Positions 9,476 to 18,734 are shown, numbered from the stretch's first letter. The stretch: DNA of 64,000 bases from Bryobacterales bacterium (GCA_026954325.1 JAIXKK010000101.1:62001-126000); one strand, 5' to 3'. Notes: generated by a model not told the origin, from the letters alone. Made by a program: numbers and translations.

Positions 9476-9674
9476 CGGCCCGGCTCTCTGGACAAGCAAG
9501 GCCAGTCCCGCCCGGCGAAATCCCGCCGCCACGGACACGCGCCCGTCATGCAGCGTGATCTCACGCCGGCCGAACAGCCGTCGGGTTGGCGGGCGGGACC
9601 CCCGCCTCCTCGCCGCCCGCGGTGTCCACGAATTCCGCTTGCATGGTGCGGATGCCCATAACAGCTATGTTAAG

Positions 9675-10295
9675 ATGCCCCGAGTGGATGTAGTTACGGG
9701 TAACCTCGGATGGATCGAAGTGGTTTGCGGTCCCATGTTTTCAGGCAAGAGCGAAGAGTTGATCCGGCGGCTGCGGCGCGCCATGATCGCCAGGAAGCGG
9801 GTGCAGGCTTTTAAGCCGGTGGCGGACACGCGCTACTCCGAGGACGAGATTGTCTCGCACGCCGATTCGCGGTTGAAAGCGGAGGTGGTCTCGAGCGCCA
9901 GGGAAATTCTGGAGCGCATGGACTGGCGGACGCAGGTAATCGGCATCGACGAATCGAACTTTTTCGGCAAGGACCTGGTGGATGTCGCCGGCCAACTGGC
10001 CGACAGCGGCAAACAGGTCATCATCGGCGGACTCGACACCGATTACATGGGGAGGCCGTTCCATCCGATGCCGGACCTGCTTTGCATGGCCGAATCGATT
10101 ACAAAGACCCTTGCCATCTGTATGCGCTGCGGCAATCCGGCCAAGCACACGCAGCGGCTGGTGGAAAACGACGACCTCATCGTGGTGGGCGCGGCCGGAA
10201 TCTATGAGGCCCGCTGCCGGAGGTGCTTCGAGCCGGGCATCCCGAAACAGGAGTACCTCGAATTCGCCCGTCCCCTGCTCCGTGAAAAAGAGTAA
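9675..10295 (+). CDS. tdk: Thymidine kinase, type II
   Basis: Salvage enzyme that phosphorylates thymidine to dTMP with ATP. The 206-residue product has the P-loop GPMFSGKS (residues 19-26), the acidic IDESNFF motif that holds the catalytic Glu and metal, the GLDTDYMGRPF lasso segment and the structural zinc cysteines (CMRC and CRRC). The frame is open further upstream to 9555, but residues before MPRVDVV are unlike the family, so the ATG at 9675 is preferred. There is no strong ribosome-binding site, so this start is likely but not certain. Confidence 0.93.
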   Translation: MPRVDVVTGNLGWIEVVCGPMFSGKSEELIRRLRRAMIARKRVQAFKPVADTRYSEDEIVSHADSRLKAEVVSSAREILERMDWRTQVIGIDESNFFGKDLVDVAGQLADSGKQVIIGGLDTDYMGRPFHPMPDLLCMAESITKTLAICMRCGNPAKHTQRLVENDDLIVVGAAGIYEARCRRCFEPGIPKQEYLEFARPLLREKE

Positions 10296-10376
10296 CCGGA
10301 GGTTGAGGACTGCCGTCTAGCGATTTGATTACAATGAGGAAGTTGTCTTCCCATTCCAGCAACCAAGGAGTGAACC

Positions 10377-11261
10377 GTGAGTGAGCATGGCAGTATGAAC
10401 TATGGAGCACCCTCCGGCGGATCGAACGTGAAAGTCGCCATTCTATTCGGCGCTGTCCTCGCTTTGCTCGCCGCCAACGTGTATTTATTCCTTCAACTGG
10501 ACCATGTCCGCACGGACATGACCCAGATGAAGGAGTCGCTGCAAACGGAGATCGCCAACTTGAGAGAAGCATCCTCGGTGACCGCGCAGACCAACCGCAA
10601 AACCGCCGAAAGTCTGCGCGACGAGTTGGAAACCGCCCGCCGTCAGGCGGCAATGGCGGTGGGTCAAGCCAAGACCGACGCCGAAGCCAAAGTGGCCGAT
10701 CTGCATAAGCGGATCGAGGCGGAACGCCAGAAGTCCGCGCAGGCGCAACAGGCTCTTAAGAGTGAACTCACCGAGGTCAGGAAAGACGCCTCCGAAACGA
10801 AGGGCAAGGTGGAAGATGTCAACAAGGAAGTAGGAGTGGTCAAGGGTGACGTCGCCTCCACCAAATCAGAACTGGACAAGACCATTGCCGAACTCAAGAG
10901 CGTGCGCGGGGATATGGGAGTGCAGAGCGGCCTGATTGCCACCAATGGGAAAGAACTGGCCGCGCTGAGGGCGCTGGGAGAGCGCAATTACTTCGAGTTC
11001 AAGCTGCCGAAGACGAAGTCGCCGCAGAAGGTGGGGGACATCTCCATGCAGTTGAAGAAGGCCGATCAGAAGCGGAACCGTTTCACCATCGACGTTTGGG
11101 CGGACGACAAGAAGACCGAGAAAAAAGACAAGAACATCAACGAACCCGTCCAGTTCTACACCTCGAAGGCTAAAATCCCGTATGAGATTGTGGTGAACGA
11201 AGTGAAGAAGGATCTCATTGTCGGCTACCTGGCGACGCCGAAAGTGACCGCGGCCCGATAA
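10377..11261 (+). CDS. Membrane-anchored coiled-coil protein of unknown function
   Basis: I do not recognise the family. The start is a GTG placed 6 nt after AAGGAG. Residues 1-17 are cytoplasmic, a single membrane helix covers about residues 18-40 (VAILFGAVLALLAANVYLFL), and a long charged coiled coil runs from about 42 to 190 with regular Lys/Glu/Ala heptads. The last about 95 residues look like a beta-rich domain (NYFEFKLPK, FTIDVWADD, IPYEIVVNEV). The order predicts a periplasmic rod ending in a globular domain, for instance an envelope scaffold or stress protein, but the topology could be reversed. It ends 5 nt before the convergent VWFA gene. Confidence 0.85.
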   Translation: MSEHGSMNYGAPSGGSNVKVAILFGAVLALLAANVYLFLQLDHVRTDMTQMKESLQTEIANLREASSVTAQTNRKTAESLRDELETARRQAAMAVGQAKTDAEAKVADLHKRIEAERQKSAQAQQALKSELTEVRKDASETKGKVEDVNKEVGVVKGDVASTKSELDKTIAELKSVRGDMGVQSGLIATNGKELAALRALGERNYFEFKLPKTKSPQKVGDISMQLKKADQKRNRFTIDVWADDKKTEKKDKNINEPVQFYTSKAKIPYEIVVNEVKKDLIVGYLATPKVTAAR

Positions 11262-11266
11262 GCGGT

Positions 11267-12061
11267 TCAGTCAAGGGGCAAGGCCGAAACCTGCAACTTC
11301 TCGCGCCCCCGCACCTGCACCTTCACCTTCTCCATCAGCCCGAGGTTTCCGGGCAGGGTGAGCGTGTAGTAGCCGCGCACGACATCGAAAATCTTCGCCG
11401 CCGGGGCTTTGCCGCCGGATTTGCGGAAGTCGCGCAGTTGGAAGGAGGCGCCGCCCGTCTGCCGCGCCAGCTTTTCGAACATCGATTTTCCGGAGCCCGC
11501 CACGTAAACCGGAAAGATGGATATCGACTTCTTCCGCGCCAGGCGCGCCACTTCGCGCTCGCCGGCGCGGCTGTGACCTTCGAGTCCGGTGGTGACCAGG
11601 AGGATGACCTTGCGGAAGACTGCGTGTTCAAAGCCCTGATCCAGCGCGACGAAGAGGGCATCGAGCACGTTCGGACTGTTTCCGTAGCGGATCTTGGACA
11701 GTGCGGCCGAAAGAAGCTGTTTGCTCGAAGTGAAATCCTGAATCATCTCGGTGGAAGCATCAAAGGAGACCACCGACATTTGCTCCTTTGCCTCCAACTG
11801 AGTGACGAAACTCGAAGCCACCGGCTGCACCATTTCGCCCACCGCGCTTGAATCCACCAGCAGCATGATATCCACCGGCTTACGGCTGAACTCGCAGGCA
11901 TCCACGCGGCGTTCGGTCTTGTCTTCGATAACCGCAAAGTCCTTCGCCTCCAAGCCCAATACCGCCTCCCCGGTCTTCGGTTCCGCCACGGTGACCAGGA
12001 TGCGCAACGCGCCCTGCGCCATGAGCGCGGCGGCACACAGCATGGCGGCCAGGCGTTTCAT
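11267..12061 (-). CDS. VWFA domain protein, Acidobacteria type
   Basis: A secreted protein of 264 residues with a signal peptide (about 1-18). A short beta domain (about 19-60, EAKDFAVIEDK) precedes a von Willebrand factor A domain (about 62-235). This arrangement matches a VWFA subfamily that I know mainly from Acidobacteria. The metal-site motif DxSxS reads D70-S-S72-A-V74, so the third coordinating Ser is replaced by Val and metal binding may be weak. Such domains usually mediate protein contacts outside the membrane. The gene lies 19 nt behind the efflux adaptor gene and is probably co-transcribed with it. Its partner is unknown. Confidence 0.85.
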   Translation of the reverse strand: MKRLAAMLCAAALMAQGALRILVTVAEPKTGEAVLGLEAKDFAVIEDKTERRVDACEFSRKPVDIMLLVDSSAVGEMVQPVASSFVTQLEAKEQMSVVSFDASTEMIQDFTSSKQLLSAALSKIRYGNSPNVLDALFVALDQGFEHAVFRKVILLVTTGLEGHSRAGEREVARLARKKSISIFPVYVAGSGKSMFEKLARQTGGASFQLRDFRKSGGKAPAAKIFDVVRGYYTLTLPGNLGLMEKVKVQVRGREKLQVSALPLD

Positions 12062-12080
12062 CCGAGAGCCTCTCCCGCGC

Positions 12081-13316
12081 TCATTCCGAAGCCCGGCGCT
12101 CGGCTTGGGGCAAAGCGTCCTCCTGTCCGGACACCACCACCTTTACGCCCGTATCGAGCCGGGCCAGACTCGAGGTGGCCACGGTTTCTCCATTCTGCAA
12201 GCCTTCCATGATTTCCACTTCCTGATCGAAACGGTCACCGAGTTTCACGTCGCGAGCTTCGATGACGCCGGAGTTCACGACATACGTCTTGTTCGAGCCC
12301 AGGACGTAGCTGACCGCCGTGGCGGGAACCACCAGGATGCGCTCCGTCTTGTCCGTCTGGATCCGCGCGCGAGCATACGACCCGGCTTTCAACTCGCCCT
12401 TGGAATTGCCGATCAGGGCCTCGACCACGAATGTCCGCTTGGACTGGTCCACGGTGGGAGAGATTCTCCAGAGTTTTCCTTCAAACGTTCGATCCGCATA
12501 GGCTTCCACGGAGACCTTTGTCTGTTGCCCGGTCTTGACCCAGGGCGCCATCCGCTCCGGCACCTCGATTCGCAGGCGGATCGGGTCTGTCTTCACCAGC
12601 GTCAGAAGGGGAGCATTCGGCCGGACATATTGGCCCACCGTCACCTGCCGGTCCTTGACCGAGGCCGCATAAGGAGCCCGGACCGTGGTGTCACGCAGTT
12701 TCTTCCGCTGCAAGTCCAACTGGGCCTTGAACCGCTCCACCTCCTGCTGAAGATTGCGCGTCTGGTTGATGGTGGAATCGTAGGCTGCCTGCATGGCCTG
12801 CAATCTTGCCGAGGCCTGGTCGAGGTCGCTCTTGGCGCCGATTCCCTGCTCCACCAGGCTTTTCAATCGATCGAAGCGCTGCCGGGCCTCCAGCAGGTCC
12901 GCCGCCGCCCTCCTCACATCGGGAGCCTGCCGCACATCGGCCAGGCGGTCCTTTTCCGAAGTCAGGCCCAGCCGTTCGAGCGATTGGCGGAGTTGGGCTT
13001 CGTTCTGCGCCAGCAGGTAGCGCTGTTCTTCATCAGAGATGTGAACCAGAACCTGGCCATGGCTCACAGTGTCCCCCAAGTCCACGTTCACCTGGTCTAC
13101 CTTGCCTTCGATCTCCGCGGAGACCAGCACTTCGTCGTAGGGGAAGAGAGTACCCACGGATTCCACCGCGCGAATGATCTGTTTGGGGCGGACATTGGCG
13201 ACGCGGACCTCCACGGGTCCGGAATCCTTTTTCGCCTCGGCAGGCTTCTGCTTGACGCAGGAGAAGAAAGAGAGAAAAAACACGCTGAGCGCGAATTGCC
13301 GCAAGAACTTCATCAC
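12081..13316 (-). CDS. RND-type efflux periplasmic adaptor lipoprotein
   Basis: A membrane-fusion protein of 411 residues. A lipoprotein signal ends in FFSC (Cys20), so it should be anchored to the inner membrane. The barrel-sandwich (lipoyl-like) halves flank a long alpha-helical hairpin (about residues 100-200, rich in Leu/Glu/Arg heptads), followed by a beta-barrel domain (about 230-310) and a membrane-proximal C-terminal domain. Such adaptors connect an inner-membrane pump to an outer-membrane channel. No pump or channel gene is adjacent, so the partner is encoded elsewhere. A TACAAT hexamer 19 nt before the ATG could be its -10 element. Confidence 0.9.
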   Translation of the reverse strand: MMKFLRQFALSVFFLSFFSCVKQKPAEAKKDSGPVEVRVANVRPKQIIRAVESVGTLFPYDEVLVSAEIEGKVDQVNVDLGDTVSHGQVLVHISDEEQRYLLAQNEAQLRQSLERLGLTSEKDRLADVRQAPDVRRAAADLLEARQRFDRLKSLVEQGIGAKSDLDQASARLQAMQAAYDSTINQTRNLQQEVERFKAQLDLQRKKLRDTTVRAPYAASVKDRQVTVGQYVRPNAPLLTLVKTDPIRLRIEVPERMAPWVKTGQQTKVSVEAYADRTFEGKLWRISPTVDQSKRTFVVEALIGNSKGELKAGSYARARIQTDKTERILVVPATAVSYVLGSNKTYVVNSGVIEARDVKLGDRFDQEVEIMEGLQNGETVATSSLARLDTGVKVVVSGQEDALPQAERRASE

Positions 13317-13456
13317 TAGTCCGTAACTACAGATTGTACTGAATTTGGGCTGACATCATCCTCCTCCCTAATTAAACAGGTCCAAGTGCCGATTAGAGGA
13401 TCATACGGTGAAGGCTGTGCGCGCGGGAATTGCACGTCTTGCGCCATTCATCCTGC

Positions 13457-15871
13457 ATGGAACGCCAGGCCAAATACTTTTTCTACACCGTCATCACCCT
13501 GGGAGCCCTCAGCTTCGCCGCCGGGATGTACCCGTTCGTCTCGGAAAACCCGCTGCGGTACGCGGTCTTTCTCACCGCCGCGGTCCTCGCCTCCGGCATC
13601 CGGCTCTCCATGCCGGCAGTCCGCGGCACGCTTTCCATCAACTTCATCTTCACCCTCATCGGCATCATCGCCCTCAGCCGTTCCGAGACAATGCTCCTGG
13701 CCGTTCTGGTCACACTTATCCAATGCCTGTGGCGTCCCGAACGTGAACTTACCCGCCTGCAACTGGCGTTCAATCTGGGAAACATCGCCACCGCCGTCAT
13801 GGCCAGCTATTCGGTCTATATGTCCTGGCGCTTTCCGGACCTGTCGATCGACATGCCCCTACGCCTGTTGCTGGCTACCTCTGTCTATTTCGTACTCAAC
13901 AGTTTCCCCGCGGCCGCCGCCATCAGCTTCACCGAGCACAAAACAATGGCGGCCGCCTGGCGCGAGTGTAACACCTGGAGCCTGCCTTATTACCTGGTGG
14001 GAGCGATTGCCGCCGGGGCTTTCAGCTTCCTCAAGCAGACCATCGGCTGGCCGATGCTGATGCTGATCATCCCGTTCATCTATCTTCTCTACCGGCACTA
14101 CCGTCTCTACGTGGGTCAACTCGAAGCGGAAAAAAAACATGCCGGCGAAATGACCGGGCTGCACATACGCACCATCGAGGCGCTTGCCCTCGCCATTGAA
14201 GCCAAGGACCACACCTCGCATAGCCACCTCGACCGCATCCAGCAGTTCGCCCTCTCTCTCGGCGAGAACCTGGGCATCACCGGGCCGGATCTGGAAGCGC
14301 TCAGAGCCGCTTCTCTCCTGCACGACATCGGCAAACTGGCCGTGCCCGAGCACATCATTTCGAAACCCGGAAGACTTACCCGCGAAGAGTTCGAAAAGTT
14401 GAAGATTCATCCTCTGGTGGGAGCCGAAATCCTCGAGCGGGTCAAGTTTCCCTATCCTGTTGTTCCCATCGTTCGCCATCACCACGAGAAATGGAACGGG
14501 GGCGGCTATCCGGATGGACTTGCCGGGGAGCAGATTCCGCCCGGCGCTCGCGTGCTGGCGGTGGCGGAGATGTTCGAAGCCCTCACGTCCGGCAAGTCCC
14601 GGGAACGCGCCATGACCTCCGCGGAAGCCGCGGCTTATATCGCGGCCGAGTCGGGAATCTCGTTTGACCCCCGCGTGGTCGAGGTCCTGGAGAAGCGTCA
14701 CCAGCACCTGGAACAACTGGCGCTCGATCATGTCTCGGACCGCACCAAACTCACCACCGAGTTCGTGTTCAAGGAGGGCAAGAGTTCCACTCCGGAATCA
14801 CGTCCGCGCACGGAAAGGGGTCAGACGGGTTTTCTAGCCTCCATCGCCGCCGCCCGGCAGGAGGCGCAGGCATTGTTTGAACTGGCGCAGGAATTGGGCA
14901 ACTCGCTGAGCCTGGACGAGACCCTCTCCGTGTTTGCGGTCCGTTTGCGGCGTACGATTCCGTATGATGCGATTGCCGTATACGTCCGCCGGGAGTCGCA
15001 TTTGCGCCCGGAATACGTGAGCGGGGAGAACGTGCGGGCCTTCGCCGCTTTGGAAATTCCCATTGGGTCGGGCCTGTCGGGATGGGTAGCCGAGAACCGC
15101 AAGGCGATTCTCAATGGCAACCCGTGGCTCGAAGCCGGCTATAAGGAAGAGCAGGGCCGCTCCGCTTCTCTGCGGTCCGCCCTCGCCGTTCCTTTGGAAG
15201 GGGCCAACGGCGTGGTGGGCGTTCTTACGCTGTACGGCATCGAGAGGGATAACTTCAGCAAAGATCATCTGCGGCTGCTTCAGGCGATCAGTACGAAAAC
15301 CGCGCTATCGATCGAGAATGCCCTCAAGTACCGGCAAGCTGAAAGTTCCGCCTCCACCGACTATCTCACCGGATTGTTCAATGCGCGGTCGCTGTTTCTC
15401 CACCTGGACAGCGAACTGGCCCGCTGCCGGCGTTTGGAATCTCCGCTCGCCGTGCTGGTCAGCGACCTGGACGGCTTCAAACAGGTAAACGACCGCTTTG
15501 GCCATCTGGAAGGCAACAAGCTTCTGCAGCGAGTGGCGCAAAAACTCAAGGAGAGCTGCCGCGAATATGATTGCGTGGCGCGCATGGGAGGCGATGAGTT
15601 TGTCCTCGTGTTGCCGGGCCTCACTCCCGAGGTGGTCAAATCCATGGTCCCCCGGTTGCGGGAAACGGTGAAGGCGGCGGGACGCGAAGTGCTCACCGAA
15701 GACATCATCGGCTTCAGCGTCGGCGAGGCGTACTTCCCGGCCGACGGCGCCGACGCCGAGCAACTGCTGGCCGAGGCCGACAAACGCATGTACCAGTTCA
15801 AGGCCAGATCGAAACTGCTGCGCTCCAAAGTAGGCGGCTTCGACTTTGACGCCAGGTCCACCATCGCCTGA
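13457..15871 (+). CDS. Membrane HD-GYP / GAF / GGDEF cyclic-di-GMP protein
   Basis: An 804-residue signalling protein. About eight membrane helices fill residues 10-220. Next is an HD-GYP phosphodiesterase domain with LLHDIGK (about 288-294), HHHEKW (about 340) and GGYPDGL (about 349). A GAF sensor domain follows (about 470-620) and then a GGDEF domain with intact GGDEF (about 711) and an upstream RxxD inhibitory site. It therefore carries both halves of cyclic-di-GMP turnover in one chain. The usual VADxFDALT of HD-GYP reads VAEMFEALT, a change at a normally metal-binding Asp. A TTG start at 13430 is possible. The ATG at 13457 is preferred but has no clear ribosome-binding site. Confidence 0.92.
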   Translation: MERQAKYFFYTVITLGALSFAAGMYPFVSENPLRYAVFLTAAVLASGIRLSMPAVRGTLSINFIFTLIGIIALSRSETMLLAVLVTLIQCLWRPERELTRLQLAFNLGNIATAVMASYSVYMSWRFPDLSIDMPLRLLLATSVYFVLNSFPAAAAISFTEHKTMAAAWRECNTWSLPYYLVGAIAAGAFSFLKQTIGWPMLMLIIPFIYLLYRHYRLYVGQLEAEKKHAGEMTGLHIRTIEALALAIEAKDHTSHSHLDRIQQFALSLGENLGITGPDLEALRAASLLHDIGKLAVPEHIISKPGRLTREEFEKLKIHPLVGAEILERVKFPYPVVPIVRHHHEKWNGGGYPDGLAGEQIPPGARVLAVAEMFEALTSGKSRERAMTSAEAAAYIAAESGISFDPRVVEVLEKRHQHLEQLALDHVSDRTKLTTEFVFKEGKSSTPESRPRTERGQTGFLASIAAARQEAQALFELAQELGNSLSLDETLSVFAVRLRRTIPYDAIAVYVRRESHLRPEYVSGENVRAFAALEIPIGSGLSGWVAENRKAILNGNPWLEAGYKEEQGRSASLRSALAVPLEGANGVVGVLTLYGIERDNFSKDHLRLLQAISTKTALSIENALKYRQAESSASTDYLTGLFNARSLFLHLDSELARCRRLESPLAVLVSDLDGFKQVNDRFGHLEGNKLLQRVAQKLKESCREYDCVARMGGDEFVLVLPGLTPEVVKSMVPRLRETVKAAGREVLTEDIIGFSVGEAYFPADGADAEQLLAEADKRMYQFKARSKLLRSKVGGFDFDARSTIA

Positions 15872-15912
15872 GGTTTTCACCGCGCCGCTGAGCGTGGATT
15901 ATCATTGATGTC

Positions 15913-17163
15913 ATGCAACGACGTCAATTCCTCGTCGCGGCGTCCGCCGCCGCTTCCCAGTCCTGGGCCGGAGCCAATGATCGTGTACGGCTTGCCATCA
16001 TCGGGGTGGGCTCACGCGGATCGGCGCATATCAAGGAGATCCTTCCCGTCGCCAACGTCGAGATCGGCGCGGTGGTGGACGTGGACGGCAGGCGCACGGA
16101 AGCCGCCGCCTCCACTATCTTTCAGAAAACCGGAAAGCGCCCCAGGATCGAAACCGACATGCGCCGCGTCTTCGAGGACAAATCCATTGACGCGGTAACC
16201 ATCGCCACCACCAACCACTGGCACACGCTCACGGCGGTGTGGGCCATGCAGGCCGGCAAGGATGTGTATGTGGAAAAGCCCGTCTCGCATAACATATTCG
16301 AGGGCATCAAGCTCGTGGAATGCGCGCGCAAGTACAACCGCGTGGCCTGCGGCGGCACGCAGCGCCGCTGGTGGGGCCGCTGGCGCAAGGCCGTGGAGAT
16401 GATCCACAACGGCGCCATCGGCGATATCTATCAATCGAACTTCTTCTTTCCCGGACATCGCGATTCCATCGGATTCAAGGAACCGAAAGAACCGCCGGCC
16501 TGGCTCAACTGGGACCTCTGGGTGGGACCCGCCCCCATGCAGCCCTACCACGAAAATCTCGTCCATTATAACTGGCACTGGTTCTGGGATTTCGGAAACG
16601 GCGAACTCGGCAACAACGGCATCCATCTGCTCGACGTTTCCCGCTGGGCGATGGGCAAGCGGCTTCCGGTACGGGTCCAGTGCACGGGCGGCCGCTTCGG
16701 TTACAAGGACCAGGCGCAGACGCCTAACACCCAGAACGTCACCTGGGTGTACGAGGATGGTTCGATGATGGTGGGCCAACTGCGCGGACTCTACACAACC
16801 GAGCCGATGTCCTGGGACTTCTTCGGAACCAAGGGCCACATGCACATGATGGCCGACGGCCGCTTCGAGATCACCATGGGCCGGAACAAGTCGCCGGAAC
16901 CCGAGCCCGAGTATCCGCCGAACCTCTCCCACTTCGGCAACTTCGCCGAGGCCATTCGTGCGCGCGATCCCAAGCTTCTGGATGCCGAAATCGAAGAAAC
17001 CGCCCTTTCGACGGCGCATTGCCACCTTGGCAACATCGCTTACCGCCTCGGCCGCGAGTTGCACTTCGAACCCTCGCGGATGGAATTCCGTAACGATGCG
17101 GAAGCCAACAGGATGATCACGCGCGACTACCGCAAACCCTACGTGGTGCCGGAACACGTGTGA
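15913..17163 (+). CDS. Gfo/Idh/MocA family oxidoreductase, Tat-exported
   Basis: A NAD(P)-dependent dehydrogenase-fold protein of 416 residues. The N-terminus has a short twin-Arg type signal (MQRRQFLVAASAA), then the Rossmann motif IIGVGSRGSAH (about residues 27-37) and the family motif VEKPVSHN (about residue 115). The C-terminal half carries the alpha/beta domain with HWFWDFGNGELGNNG. The substrate is probably a sugar or inositol derivative but cannot be told from sequence. Exported members are abundant in Acidobacteria and Planctomycetes and sometimes act as glycoside-processing enzymes. No ribosome-binding site precedes the ATG, but TATCAT lies 7 nt upstream. Confidence 0.9.
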   Translation: MQRRQFLVAASAAASQSWAGANDRVRLAIIGVGSRGSAHIKEILPVANVEIGAVVDVDGRRTEAAASTIFQKTGKRPRIETDMRRVFEDKSIDAVTIATTNHWHTLTAVWAMQAGKDVYVEKPVSHNIFEGIKLVECARKYNRVACGGTQRRWWGRWRKAVEMIHNGAIGDIYQSNFFFPGHRDSIGFKEPKEPPAWLNWDLWVGPAPMQPYHENLVHYNWHWFWDFGNGELGNNGIHLLDVSRWAMGKRLPVRVQCTGGRFGYKDQAQTPNTQNVTWVYEDGSMMVGQLRGLYTTEPMSWDFFGTKGHMHMMADGRFEITMGRNKSPEPEPEYPPNLSHFGNFAEAIRARDPKLLDAEIEETALSTAHCHLGNIAYRLGRELHFEPSRMEFRNDAEANRMITRDYRKPYVVPEHV

Positions 17164-17392
17164 AACCGCGCCCCGCCACGCGCGCGAAATCCATACCGGG
17201 CGCCTCATCCAGCGGTTCATGGCGGTAGAGCGGCGGTACGCTCTGGAAGGCTTCGCCGGTCTTCCGCCAAATCACCCGCGCCGAACAACGGTTAGCTCCG
17301 AAGTATGATCCAATCGGCATGCCGCCGGTAAAGAGATCACGAACCTGAACGTGCGAGGGGAGGGGCGTTCTGCTACACTGAAAATTCGTCAC

Positions 17393-17468
17393 GGCCAGGT
17401 AGCTCAGTTGGTAGAGCGCAGCCCTGAAAAGGCTGGCGTCGGCGGTTCGATTCCGTCCCTGGCCACCA
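17393..17468 (+). tRNA. tRNA-Phe (GAA)
   Basis: A complete 76-nt cloverleaf. The acceptor stem GGCCAGG (17393-17399) pairs with CCTGGCC (17458-17464), the discriminator is A, and the terminal CCA is encoded. The anticodon stem CAGCC/GGCTG encloses the loop CTGAAAA, giving anticodon GAA at 17426-17428. The D-loop AGTTGGTAGA and the T-arm GGTTCGATTCC are standard. A T-run follows about 3 nt after the CCA end. The remains of an integrase lie just downstream on the other strand. Confidence 0.97.
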
Positions 17469-17516
17469 CTTTTTGTTGTTTGATATCAACATGGTGGCGT
17501 CTCGATTTCCGTGTGT

Positions 17517-17732
17517 GCCATGGACTTCGCGGAGCAACTTGTCTTGCCTGCTTTGTCGTTCCGGAATCCACCTCGAATAGTGACGCGCAACGATGCGGGG
17601 GCTATCGCCGAGGATGATTGCTACATCCTCGATGGTGGCCCCTTTCGCCAGGAGTTCTGAGGCGAGTGTGTGGCGGAACTTGTGGCTGTGAGCCTGCTCA
17701 ACGCCAGCCTTCTTCTCGCGTACCTGCACCCG
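17517..17732 (-). pseudogene. Tyrosine recombinase (phage-type integrase) C-terminal remnant
   Basis: Only about 72 residues of the catalytic domain are left. They include the HSHKFRHTLASELL block (His and Arg of the active site), the GATIEDVAIILGDS helix, where the usual His after LG is Asp, and the nucleophile context ARHYSRW with its Tyr. The N-terminal domain and the first catalytic Arg are missing, and the open frame runs on through the antisense of the tRNA, which is not real coding sequence. The fragment points towards the 3' end of tRNA-Phe, the classic position of an element integrated into a tRNA gene. No intact element remains in this stretch. Confidence 0.75.
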
Positions 17733-17825
17733 GTTGCTCCGGCCCAAACTTGGGAGATCACTGCACAAGCACCTCCGGCTTCCCCTTCGCCGCGGCTTGC
17801 CTTTGATCGCTTCACTGGACAAGGA

Positions 17826-18590
17826 CTACTTCGGCAGATGCGGACGGATGGCGAAGTCATAGAGCGCCGCGCCGAGCAATCCGCCCACCAGCGGTCCTAT
17901 GATCGGCACCCAGAACACGCCGCTGCCGTCCGTTAGCCCATTATTCTTGAAACCGGCAAGCACCGTGAACAGCCGCGGGCCGAAATCGCGCGCCGGGTTG
18001 ATCGGGTAGCCGTGCATCCCGCCGAAGCTCATCCCGATGGCCACCACGAGCAGGCCCACCAGTATCGGCGCGAAGTTCACCGCCGGGTGATTGCGTTCGT
18101 CCGTGATGGCGAAGATCAGCAATAACAGCAGGGCGGTGCCGATCACCTGATCGAGAAACCCCGCGAACGGAAATGCCGGAAAAGCGGGAAACGTGGCAAA
18201 GATTCCCGCGGTCTTCTCGAGCGCCGGATCAAATTTGAGAAAGGCCGGATGGTAGTTCCAGAACACCAGGGCGGCCGCGAGAAAAGCCCCCGCGGTTTGC
18301 GCGGCCGAGTAGGGAATTACTTTGGTCCACGGGAATCCGCGGAAGGCCGCCAGCGATACGGTCACCGCGGGATTGAGATGGGCTCCCGTGATTCTACCGG
18401 CGATGAAGATGCCCAGCATCACCCCCAGCCCCCACCCGATATTGATGTTGGTGTACCCGCCGTTGATGACCTCGCCAGGAACTCCCTTGCCGAACAAAGT
18501 AGTCATCGCGCAAACGCCCGCGCCAAACAAAATCAGCACCATCGTGCCCAGAAATTCCGCGATCATCTCACCGGCCAGGGTAGTCTTCAT
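17826..18590 (-). CDS. Aquaporin / glycerol facilitator (MIP family)
   Basis: A 254-residue channel with six membrane helices and the two NPA-type half helices: HLNPAVTVS near residue 67 and PINPARDFG near residue 185. The second motif reads NPAR as in typical family members. Gly and Ala are enriched around both loops, and the region between helices 3 and 4 has a Phe/Pro/Ala-rich insertion (FPAFPAFPF). Whether it passes water or glycerol cannot be decided, and no glycerol kinase is adjacent. The start is set at 18590, where GGAG lies 5 nt upstream. The much longer open frame through this start is antisense to the DUF1549 gene and is not real. Confidence 0.9.
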   Translation of the reverse strand: MKTTLAGEMIAEFLGTMVLILFGAGVCAMTTLFGKGVPGEVINGGYTNINIGWGLGVMLGIFIAGRITGAHLNPAVTVSLAAFRGFPWTKVIPYSAAQTAGAFLAAALVFWNYHPAFLKFDPALEKTAGIFATFPAFPAFPFAGFLDQVIGTALLLLLIFAITDERNHPAVNFAPILVGLLVVAIGMSFGGMHGYPINPARDFGPRLFTVLAGFKNNGLTDGSGVFWVPIIGPLVGGLLGAALYDFAIRPHLPK

Positions 18591-18728
18591 GCATGCTCCG
18601 TCGTGTGCAACTCCGTCTGCGCTCCTCAGACAACATTCAATGTTTCCTGGACGCAGCGGCTTCCCGCCACTGCGCGCAGGCGCCGTGCCGCGCGGCCAGC
18701 GCACAGAAGAGTGTAACGCATTTCGCGA

Positions 18729-18734
18729 TATAAT
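18729..18734 (+). promoter_or_regulatory. TATAAT -10 element close to the start of the PSCyt1 gene
   Basis: A perfect TATAAT hexamer ends only 9 nt before the ATG at 18744, and no ribosome-binding site stands between them. If used, the transcript would begin at or within a few bases of the start codon. No convincing -35 element is visible 16-18 nt upstream. Confidence 0.4.

Noticed and set aside
17117..17392. 91-codon minus-strand frame between the Gfo/Idh gene and tRNA-Phe (segment FTGGMPIGSYFGANRCSARV)
   Set aside because: The middle looks somewhat protein-like and may be the remnant of a lost gene, but it matches no family I know and overlaps the end of the Gfo/Idh gene. Apart from this the 17164-17392 gap holds nothing I can support.
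17373..17516. Continuation of the integrase frame through the tRNA gene
   Set aside because: The residues resemble the well-known artefact of translating the complement of a tRNA, so they were left out of the pseudogene.
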